Source: Muricea muricata
Lineage: Eukaryota; Cnidaria; Anthozoa; Malacalcyonacea; Plexauridae
Length of the DNA: 64,000 nucleotides
Assembly: GCA_963855995.1 (NCBI GenBank)
Contig: OY979730.1
Coordinates: 434,501 to 498,500, forward strand
Reading direction: 5' to 3'
The translations under genes and the position numbers were made by a program. The notes under the pieces are model-generated. The model was not told the DNA's origin and did not search any database. It saw only the letters and a list, made by a program, of their open reading frames with translations. Numbering within the stretch: position 1 is the stretch's first letter; the number at the start of each line of letters is the position of its first letter. This document shows positions 56,701 to 64,000 of this stretch, in pieces.

Positions 56701-59700
56701 GATGTTGGTTTTATGGAGTACCCGGAGAAACAAATTTCGTTCATATTGGAATGAGAACGGCTGGGTTGATCTCAAAATGCATCTTTCGCCATTTCGTTTC
56801 TTGAATGGATTAAGCGTTAATGTGTACAAATGAAACCATAGAACTACTGCACAATAGAGCTGTGAGAACCATAGAACTGTGAGCTACAGGCCACAAGTTG
56901 ATCAGTTGTCTCGAAGCACAGGAGGAATGGGGCTAGCCACATTTTCGAACCGTGCTTTTTCTCTTCATTGCACCTCTTCATTCTAGACCAAGCCAAACAT
57001 GTTTTCACTTTACTTTGAAATATATTTTAGGTTCATTCCAACGTGTGCATCATTACGTTTCGCCAAGTCTGGGTATTGCAAACTACAACTCCAATTTCGA
57101 ACATGTTTTACTTGGCCTCGGGGAAGCATATGATGAAATTGTCTTGGAAAGGAAAGACTTCTCAACAGGGGACTACGTGCGAAGCAATGCGCTGACGATT
57201 ACGTTTCTTTTTGCGAATTTATATTATGTACATGTTGGAACATATATCAATTGCAGATGTGCAAACACTGGGCAGCATCGCTTCAAAGTCAGGACCAATG
57301 GAGTGAATACCTCGTACATTGATTTTTTAGCACTTCGATTGCGTGGTGAGTAAAAGCGATAGCTATTTTAGTGATAATTGTTTCGTAGATATACAATGTT
57401 TCCATCGCCACACGTGTTTTTTCGCCACACATTTCTTTTGAAATAATTTGTTTTTAAGGTTGATTTAAAGAAATCAGAAAATGAATATATGAACATGCAC
57501 CAGGGACGTAGCCAGAACTTTCAAAGGGGGGGGGGGGGGAGCCTTGCAGATACTAATAATTATGATAGGTTTGACGCGCCTATCGCGTTAAATACTAGGG
57601 AGGTTTAGCAAAGAGACGTGACGTCAATGCGACGTAAAATGCCGTGATTACTATTGAGTTCAATGGTGATTACCTATCTCCAGATTTGCTCACGGCATTT
57701 CCACATCGTTTTTACCTCGCTTTGGCGTTGTCAAAGGCATTGTGTCGTCTTTGCTAAACCTCTCTATTAATGAAAGGGGGGGGGGGAGCCGCGGCTCCCT
57801 CGGCTCCCCCCTGGCTACGTCCCTGACATACACTCCGCCAATTGACGCTTTAGTTGCGCCACTGCTTTTTTATCAAATGAAACATAGTTCCATAAAACAA
57901 TTCTCAATAAATTATATATTTGTCAAGAAAATTAAGCTACAAATTACACATATCATAATTATTTTGCGATAAACCAACCATGTTGCTAGAATAGCGATAG
58001 GAAGCCTCCTGAAGGCTTCCAGGTGATCTGAAAACACGGCAAAGTACTGGCACTAGTTGTCAAATAGAAATCCATTTTCGCTGATCTAAATTATCAAATT
58101 TCTCATGAAATATAATTTACTTTGTTTCTAAATTTCTGGCAGACTTATGATATGAGTGATTAACAACAGCAAAATGGACTTCTATTTGGTAGCTAGTTCC
58201 AGGCGTTTTACTCACGGATACAACTGACCGTAACGAAAAAGATGGCGGATGTACATTTTACCAGAATGCATTGCAGTCAGAAATCGTTTCAAAAAGCAAA
58301 TTCACCTCCGTTGAAGGGCAAGCATAAGAGAGGAGGTTATTTTCTTTGTTTTGTTAAAGTTTTAGTTATCATTTTTCAGTCGTTTTTTCCTTCATGCCCC
58401 CAATGCATTCTGGTAAAATGCACATGCTGCATTTCGGTGTTGTCATTTGTCGTATATAATAGTTTATCGGTATAAAAAAACAAATGCTGATGCCGAAGTT
58501 TTGCTTGTTCTCCACTGTCGCTCGCCAATGGTAGAGTTTGAAATTCATCGTTTATTTATTTTTTATTCTATTTTACATTCATCATACATTAGAATAACAA
58601 TAAATCATTAAACAACAGAATTTACATAGACTAAGCAAATAGTGTAATATACACAATGTCTCCAATAACGGTTCCAATGCAGAACGTAACACAGGGTGGA
58701 TTGACATTAGACAGACAGATCAGAGGGGCATAAACGTATAGACAGGCTAACAGACAAAGTGAATGAATATTACTTATTGATTCGATCACGACGTGCTGAT
58801 TTAGAATGATAGCTAAATCCCATCGTCCAAGTGCATAAATCCCATACTCCTAGTGGATGCCTTGGTCAAATCTTAATCCAATTCCTGTCCCTGTGTATAG
58901 GATCTCATTTTCCAGCAAAAAAGTAGGCATTTCCCATGTTATCCTTTCAGGAGCCTCTATCGTGTAACTGGACCTTAACATGTATCTCATAAGTCGATTT
59001 CTCATGTTTGATTGTCCCTGTAAACTTTTTCCGTAGTTTTGAGTGTGATTAATTATATTCAGATTGCAGCAAGAGACGTTTCTCCCTATTTTTTTTCCTT
59101 TTACAGATCCTGACCCTCCCGAATCTGTCCTAGTCACGCATAACGGTACTAACCGTGTTCAAGTCACGTGGAATTCCCCGGCATGCAACGGTGGGCCGGT
59201 GCGAGGGGTTCGTGTTTCAATGCACCACAACGGCTCGAGCAATGCAACTTTCTTTGAAACCAACGAAACCATGTGGAACTCCTCTACTGGAGCGGGCTAT
59301 TTCATCATTAACAATTATCAATTTGATGTTAACGTGCTGTATAATTGGACAGTGGCTGTACTCTATGATAGCGGTGATGAAATGGTTTGGAGTCAGGAAA
59401 GTTCTGCTGTTTTAACCAAAGTCTCATGTACGTAAATTTTAATCAAAATATAATTTTGTGGAAACACCTCGTAAGTTTATTATCACAAATCTTTCGATCC
59501 GTAAGCTCGGATCTTCATCAGTGCTAGTAATAATGAAAACCCAAACTTACGGATCGAAAGCTTTGCGATAGTAAACTTACGCGGTGTTTCCACAAAATTC
59601 TATTTTAATTATATTCACCATGCAAACATACAAAAAACTTATTACTCAAAGTCTATATTCCATTCACCTGTAGTCAAGATTCATTGAGAAACGTGGGACT

Positions 59701-62700
59701 TAGCTGGCGTGAAGGTCCAAACAGACCGATGCGATTTGGCAACGCGACACGATTATTGGACTTTCAACGTCCTTTGACGTTAATTCTTTCTTGACTTGAA
59801 CAATTTAAGCTATTTGGTGTACATATCTTGAAAAATTTCTTTCTGTTGATGATTTTACTTGTTTTTGAAAATTGAAAAATCTCATCGTGTTGGAAAATTG
59901 TGTCCGGTCTGTGTAGACCTTTCTCGTTAGAACAGGTGCCTTACACACACGAGATTCAACCCTCGCTTTGGCACGTACTACGGAAAGCTTTAGGTTTTCT
60001 CCGGGTATTTCGTGCCCCCCCCCCGCCGGAAATGTTGACAGGCTGGGTTTGGGAGTAATACCTTCTCATGTGAAAGTAGAAAGTCGTGAGTTTTCTCCGG
60101 CTTCTCCAGTTTCCTCCCACAGGAAAAGTTGATTAAACAAAGATTAAACAAAGTAGCAGTCAACATCTCGTCCTTCGCAAGTCAGATTGTCTCTGTAACT
60201 ATTAGTACTGTTTTATCTCCAATATTTTTTGCAGCTGATTTTGCCGTCAAATTATCATTACACAATGGTAATTCTTTTGCGGAGATTTCTGGAAATGGTG
60301 GTCGCTATGACATTCAACTTGGACAAAATGTTATACTATTTTGTAATGTAACTTCGATAACGCGACCTCAAAGAATATGGAACAAACAAGCATATCAAGG
60401 TTATGAGGCTGTCCAAAGCATGGAATTTCAGGAAGAATTTTCATCATCTGGGTTTGGTTGGAGCAGTTCAGTACACATTCCACAGTTTAACTACACTGAT
60501 TCTGGTAATTATAGCTGTTCTGGAACAGTGGGCAGTAACCATGCCATTGAGTATACAACATTATATGTAGAGGGTAAGTGAAAGCTTTGATCCTTTTATC
60601 CTTCGATTGTCTTCCCGTGTCTTCCCTTTTACTTTTTCATAAACCCTCTCTCCCTCTTATCATTTTCCGCTCTATATTCTTCATCATCTTTTTTTCTACT
60701 TTCCATCCTTTTTTACTTCCTTCTCATTTTTCTCTACATAATCATGAACACACCACAGCTATTACCACCATACCGTTCCAAATCTTTTTATATGCTTGTT
60801 TTACTCTTCCTTTCATTTTGTTTTCACCTTTCGACCTCTAACCCGCACTTCTCTTCTCATCACTTCTTTCTTCCGCTTCTTGCTTCGCTATTTCCCTCTT
60901 CAGTCCTATTTTTTTCCAATTTCATTCGTGTTTGACTTTCACCTTCTTTTTTACTAATCCGAGGACTAATTGTAGCTATGCATTCTTTACCATCTTAGCT
61001 CCTCCGATTGTTATAACAGCATTGGCAACACCGAGCAACTATACTGTCCCATATAACTCCAGCTTCAAAGCAGAAGTAATCTTGCAGGGTTTGCCAATTC
61101 ATAACCCAAATTTTAAAATCGTTGATTGGCGTACTCAAAAAACTCGTACTATTGACGGACAAGTATTTGTGGATATGGAAGATGGTTTTTTAAAATCTAC
61201 TGCTCAATACAATTCATTTAAATGTGCAAACACTGGAATACACCTTGCTGTTTTACAATTAGAAGATTATTCTGAGTTTGAGTACGAATTACCAAGCCCC
61301 TTGTTCATTTCAGGTAAAATTATCTCTCCTAATTTCAAGAGCATTAATCTTGTCAAATATATGGGAATATCTATTGTTTTATATTCCCATCGTGTTTACA
61401 TTATTTTTGCAGATCCAGACCCTCCACAAATCATTTCAATAATAGGAATTTCACCAACCATGTTTCAAGTAACCTGGAGTGCAACACAATGCAACATGGG
61501 ATATCCCAAGAAAGTCTCTTTTACCACATTCAAACAGAGTGGAGAACTTTTAAAACATCAAAATTTTAATGTTACCACTTACAATGAGAGTACTGGTGTT
61601 GGTATAACGTGGATTGAAAGAGGACAAGAATTTAATGTATCTTACTCTGAGTGGATTATTAGAATGTTATATAACGGTAGAAGTGAACCAGTTTGGAGTC
61701 GACCATCACAATCTTACTTTGCTATCATATTTGGTATGTAAGGGACTTGTTAATCAATCATTAGGTCAATCATGCCGTGCTTATTAAAACACTTTCTCTT
61801 TTATAGACATAATTACCATCAGTTTTCAGTCTACTGCGTCATCCAGCTCATCAGCACAAAGAACTGAAGTGGGTTATCCCCTCAACAGAAACGAATCAGT
61901 CACAATCACATGTCAAATTTTGGCTGCAAGAACATCATCAAACTTTACTTGGTCAAAGATAACATTTTCTAATCATTCTGAATTAGATAGCAACAACACT
62001 GGATCATGGCAAGAAGGCGAATATTTGTACAGTTCTATTACATTAGAGAATTTTGATTATAGTCACTGTGGAGTATATGTCTGTCAAGTGAATAGCAATG
62101 GGACACAACAATCAGCAACAATGCCACTTAGTATAAAAGGTATAATGTCATGCATATTGTTTGGTTCATCTTCATCAAGTGACATTCCATATTTTATTGG
62201 ACAGCTGAGAATGATACATTGATTTTTTATTTCAAATTTCAGCGCCCATTGTTGTGGAACATGCAATCAAGAACATCAATTCAAGAATACGCCATGGTTC
62301 TTTAAAAACAATCAAATTTGTATTACTTGGCTATCCCCAACCACAAACCTATGCTGAACGACTGGATCTACCTGACAGCTACTGGAAGAATTATACAAAC
62401 TATCTGCCGGTCTTAAACGAAGATGTTTATTGGACAGTAGAGTTGGGACGTAACGTAACATGCAAAGACACCGGTCTCATCCGTCTTGTGATTTTGGATG
62501 AAAATATGAGACATGTGGTGAACATACTGGACCGGACACCATTGATTGGTATGTGCCCAGGGACATCCTCACTATATTCTAATGTGCTCAGCAATTGTAC
62601 CAAAAAATGCACTTCCTTTGTTTATTCTGCCCAAATGAAATCATTTCATTAATGAATGGTATTTACGTCTGATAAATACTAGCTACAGCTGAAACAGGCG

Positions 62701-64000
62701 AACCAAGGCCACTTTTGCAAATTTTGCATTTTAAAAATACACTCTAAGGTGCATATACTCGTAGTTATTTCATTTTGGATGCATAACCTGAAAAAGTGCA
62801 TAAGTCAGAATAACCCGCTGATTATTGGTTCGGTTTACCTGTTCGAGCTGTATCTACTACTGACATATTCGTTAGATTACTTGCAGTAAAAGCTGCATCT
62901 AAAATATATCGCATTTTTAAGTAATTATCCCGTCATGAATTTGACAGATCCTGATCCGCCTAACATCATATCTGTGGAATACCTTTCTCAATCCCATGCA
63001 AAAATAACCTGGAAAGCTGCAAGGTGTAATTTCGCCAGTGTGCAGAAAATAAATATTCAACAAGCTGGCGGTAACAGTTTGTCATATGCTCAAACAAATT
63101 GGAACAATGAAACTGGAATTGGTTATCAAATAGTAGACAATATTACAGTTGTAGAAAATCAAACCTATTTTTGGAATGTTAGTGTTGTTTATGGGGAAGG
63201 TGTGGAAGAAGCTACAAGTCAGTCGAGTCCATTTTTTGAGGCTGCTGTTATTGGTAAGCCAAAAGCTGAGTTGTATGGTAATGTATATGATCATAATAAC
63301 GTTCTTCCATGGGCACCATAGTGGCGTGGATCAATTGTGTTATTGCTGTATATCAGTGAATATAGTGTAGCTGAGATGGTATACTTGATGTCTATTTAGA
63401 TACTAATGAATGTCTAGAAGACAATATTTGCGTTGCTAATGAAGATTGCATTGATACCATTGGTTCATATGAATGTCATTGTAAAACCGGATACTTTGAA
63501 AATGGGACATCTTGTTTAAGTAAGTGAGCCAATGACTGTATATTGATTAAGGGACCAGGCAGATTTACAAGTGAATACACATTTCCTTTTTAGATATTAA
63601 TGAATGCTTGACTCACCCATGTCATGTCAATGCTAGCTGTTCAGACAATGAAGGTTCTTTTCAGTGTCAGTGTAATAATGGTTTTTCTGGGAATGGAATT
63701 TCAAATTGTTCAAGTAAGGGGCTAACAAAGTTGATTGTTAATTGTTAAGTTGAAAATTAAAAGTAATTGTAATTTTTATTTTAAATCAATAGACATTGAT
63801 GAATGCTTGCACAATCCATGTCATTCTAATTCTAACTGTACTGACAATGAAGGATCCTTTGAATGTCGATGCAATGATGGATTTTCTGGAAATGGACTGA
63901 ATTGTACAAGTGAGGGCAAGATTTCATTATTTCTTGTTTTTTTATGATAGTCTTATACTTATATTTATCCCATATTTTATGTTGTTGACTTCCAGGTATA
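47725..64000 (+). CDS. Large mosaic extracellular protein: EGF, LamG, MAM, [FN3-Ig-X]x3, FN3, EGF (5' part)
   Basis: Twenty-two exon pieces, about 1,700 residues, open at the right edge: 47725-47773, 50129-50377, 50610-50726, 50883-50963, 51184-51636, 51716-51955, 52737-53020, 53573-53645, 54845-55147, 56070-56402, 57031-57345, 59107-59427, 60235-60573, 60999-61313, 61413-61733, 61807-62139, 62243-62548, 62948-63253, 63400-63519, 63594-63713, 63793-63909 and 63996-. The first exon encodes the signal peptide MVHLWLFVICCASCITG. Then come an EGF-like pair, a LamG/concanavalin-like module, a MAM domain, a tandem FN3/Ig/X cassette and calcium-binding EGF repeats. All introns except the one inside the MAM domain (phase 0) are phase 1, typical of exon-shuffled extracellular proteins. 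No transmembrane or catalytic part is in the window, so it may be a receptor kinase, receptor phosphatase, adhesion GPCR or matrix protein. I know no orthologue with this order. Confidence 0.85.
48650..48965. repeat. Interspersed repeat family R, copy 1 (intron 1 of mosaic gene)
   Basis: Shares ordered blocks with 53,740-53,990: AGATTACG, GAGATTTCTATGC, CTAATTGTTTTAGTA, TTTTGCTACTCGCTATCTAT and CATTTGCA. Here the sequence GCTACTCGCTATCTATCGAG is followed directly by an inverted copy (ATAGATAGCGAGTAG). Confidence 0.65.
50129..53645 (+). other. N-terminal modules of the mosaic protein: EGF-like, LamG-like, MAM
   Basis: Exon 50129-50377 has CSRSCLNGGSC, CLCTANYIGSDC and a second cysteine-rich part ending DMTGFFC, EGF-like. 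Exons 50610-51636 form a LamG/pentraxin-like sandwich: HFWAFN near the start, GLTVSFWLQFLSGG, EGGKFFISYES, FLVTATWSEAAGLSYYENGK and DDLMLWNRNLSSEEVESIY. Exon 51716-51955 starts with a short cysteine-rich linker and then CSFEEGLCGF, the opening of a MAM domain, which continues through 52737-53020 (LFRLRLWYFMYGQDEGSLTV) and 53573-53645 (DLVIALDDVSIEIC). MAM domains mediate adhesion or dimerisation. Confidence 0.8.
52030..52630. mobile_element. Element with about 190-bp inverted ends (family P), intron of mosaic gene
   Basis: The left arm starts TTACCTGGCAGTCACCAAGC and includes GTTCACATCGCTTGCTCTAG and AGTTGATTCTCAAGAGTTTT. The right arm is complementary: ACTTTTTATTCACAAGCTCG, TCAAGCCGTAGCAAGCGATG and GATGACTGCCAGGTACC when read on its own strand. 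A single arm-like copy lies at 55,672-55,860. Confidence 0.65.
53740..53990. repeat. Interspersed repeat family R, copy 2
   Basis: Ordered similarity with 48,650-48,965, including CTAATTGTTTTAGTA and TTTTGCTACTCGCTATCTAT then CGAG. Lies in the intron before the first FN3 exon. Confidence 0.65.
54036..54218. mobile_element. Nearly perfect palindromic MITE, family F
   Basis: The arms ACTTGTTAAGCTTTGTGGAA and TTCCACAAAGCTTAACAAGT are complements. Pairing runs through GGTGTTTCC, GAGCTTTCGATCCGTAAGCT and CATCAGTGCTATAATAATA to a centre of a few bases, giving about 85-bp arms. A related copy is at 59,445-59,610. Confidence 0.85.
55223..55410. mobile_element. hAT-type MITE, family A (188 bp), perfect target duplication
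   Basis: Ends CAGTGGCGGATCTAGCG and CTGGATCCGCCACTG. The identical 8-mer GTCGGAGA flanks both sides, the hallmark of hAT insertion. The interior (ATTCTAGGATATATTTACAT, ACCTTCAAAGCAACTTCATT) is nearly identical to the copy at 15,205-15,407, which retains about 15 bp lost here next to the left end. Confidence 0.92.
55430..55680 (+). repeat. Interspersed repeat family Q, forward copy
   Basis: Blocks GTGAGTAAAATGCCTGGAA, AATCCATTTTGCTGTTTTTA, TTGACAACTAGTGCCAGTAC and GTTTTCAGATCACCT are found in reverse complement and order at 58,005-58,225. The copy is directly next to the hAT MITE and to a family P arm. Confidence 0.7.
55672..55860. repeat. Family P arm, solo copy
   Basis: GGCAGTCATCAAGCC, GTTCACATCGCTTGCTC, AGTTGATTCTCAAGCGCTTT and AAACTTGATGCA match the arms of 52,030-52,630 in order. 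Confidence 0.65.
57501..57825. mobile_element. hAT-type MITE, family D, interrupted by another MITE
   Basis: Ends CAGGGACGTAGCCAG and CTGGCTACGTCCCTG are perfect inverted repeats flanked by ACATGCAC and ACATACAC (8-bp duplication, one mismatch). Long G runs follow both ends of the outer element. The middle is occupied by a second element at 57,598-57,764. Confidence 0.8.
57598..57764. mobile_element. MITE nested inside the family D element
   Basis: Ends GGGAGGTTTAGCAAAGA and TCTTTGCTAAACCTCTC are near-perfect inverted repeats, with further inner pairing (AAATGCCGTG against CACGGCATTT). It is flanked by TACTA and TATTA. Its position inside an older MITE orders the two insertions. Confidence 0.75.
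58005..58225 (-). repeat. Interspersed repeat family Q, inverted copy
   Basis: The reverse complement matches 55,430-55,680 in order, including GTAAAACGCCTGGAA-type start and TTGACAACTAGTGCCAGTAC, GTTTTCAGATCACCT. It lies directly next to a family G copy. Confidence 0.7.
58225..58432 (+). mobile_element. Foldback MITE, family G, second copy
   Basis: Contains TTACCAGAATGCATTG near the left and CAATGCATTCTGGTAA near the right, and shares AAAAAGATGGCGGATGTACA and AGAAATCGTTTCAAAAAG with the inverted copy in SECISBP2 (26,767-26,928). Confidence 0.75.
59445..59610. mobile_element. Palindromic MITE, family F, second copy
   Basis: TTTTGTGGAAACACC and GGTGTTTCCACAAAA bound the element, with CTTTCGATCCGTAAGCTCGG and ACTTACGGATCGAAAGCTTT inside. 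It begins about 20 bp after an exon donor of the mosaic gene. Confidence 0.8.
59930..60125 (+). repeat. SINE-like region with CTCCGG-type core
   Basis: The segment has GAGATTCAACCCTCG, resembling a degraded B box, and later GTTTTCTCCGGGTATTTCG and CTCCGGCTTCTCCAGTTTCC followed by TCCCACAG. The latter resembles the conserved core of widespread animal V-SINE elements. A matching inverted scrap, GGAGTACCCGGAGAAAC, is at about 56,716. Assignment is by memory of the core only. Confidence 0.4.
63400..63909 (+). other. Calcium-binding EGF repeats, one per exon
   Basis: Three exons encode N/D-x-N/D-E-C-type modules: TNECLEDNICVANEDC, INECLTHPCHVNASC and IDECLHNPCHSNSNC, each with GS-Y/F-x-C-x-C and six cysteines. 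The D/N-x-D/N-E start is the EGF calcium-binding signature. A further exon opens at 63,996, so the array or a linker continues. Confidence 0.9.

Larger units (their letters stand above)
54845..63253 (+). other. Triplicated [FN3][Ig][X] exon cassette plus a fourth FN3
   Basis: Each domain is one phase 1-1 exon of 303-339 bp. FN3: 54845, 59107, 61413, 62948 (the last three start D-P-D-P-P and contain V/I-T-W). Ig: 56070, 60235, 61807. X: 57031, 60999, 62243. The order is FN3-Ig-X three times and then FN3. Ig2 and Ig3 have the usual cysteine pair (DSGNYSC, CGVYVC); Ig1 has lost the second (GRYLFET). X domains share S-x-x-[FK]-x-x-V-x-L-x-G and C-[AK]-[ND]-T-G followed by hydrophobic residues. 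Confidence 0.85.

Noticed and set aside
60578-60935. Two plus-strand frames rich in S, F, L and P
   Set aside because: They lie in a pyrimidine-rich intron between two well-supported exons of the mosaic gene.

Overview
This is eukaryotic, animal nuclear DNA. Genes are split by many GT-AG introns of about 80 bp to 3.3 kb, there is no operon structure, and the intergenic and intronic DNA is AT-rich and full of short inverted-repeat transposons. The recognisable genes (CEP152, an F-BAR/SH2 tyrosine kinase of the FES/FER type, a p24 cargo receptor, SECISBP2, PSMB2, a CD225 protein) are shared across Metazoa. The single-exon rhodopsin-like GPCR, the EGF/LamG/MAM/FN3/Ig mosaic protein and the dense hAT-type MITEs fit an early-branching animal. 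A cnidarian is my best guess, but a sponge or another invertebrate cannot be excluded from the window alone.

Layout. 1-7,553 (minus): 5' part of CEP152, 11 coding exons, continuing off the left edge. 7,554-10,546: intergenic, two foldback elements. 10,547-11,476 (plus): intronless class A GPCR. 12,172-13,616 (plus): three-exon TMED7-like p24 protein. 14,813-22,978 (minus): complete 14-exon FES/FER kinase, tail-to-tail with TMED7. 23,947-30,307 (plus): complete 14-exon SECISBP2-like gene, head-to-head with the kinase, with an unusual repetitive acidic C-terminal tail. 30,308-36,570: foldback element, MITEs, a possible two-exon 67-residue membrane protein (34,129-34,586) and a decayed non-LTR retrotransposon end (about 34,960-35,850). 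36,571-38,365 (plus): four-exon proline-rich CD225/dispanin gene. 38,366-41,317: intergenic, with an inverted-repeat element of nearly 1 kb. 41,318-44,566 (plus): complete seven-exon PSMB2. 44,567-47,724: mostly empty. 47,725-64,000 (plus): at least 22 exons of a large secreted or cell-surface mosaic protein, open at the right edge.

The genes do not form one pathway. They are housekeeping genes for centriole assembly, tyrosine-kinase signalling, early secretory traffic, selenoprotein synthesis and the proteasome, beside two receptor-like genes. The most novel item is the mosaic gene. It carries a tandemly amplified three-exon cassette, [FN3][Ig][domain X], in which X is a roughly 105-residue segment with a C-A/K-N/D-T-G signature that I do not recognise. 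Almost every coding intron of this gene is phase 1, so the cassette can be duplicated without breaking the frame. The SECISBP2 tail, made of exact 135-nt (45-residue) periods, is the second notable feature.

Exon boundaries were placed by eye from splice signals, reading phase and family resemblance. For the clear orthologues all phases close without a frameshift.
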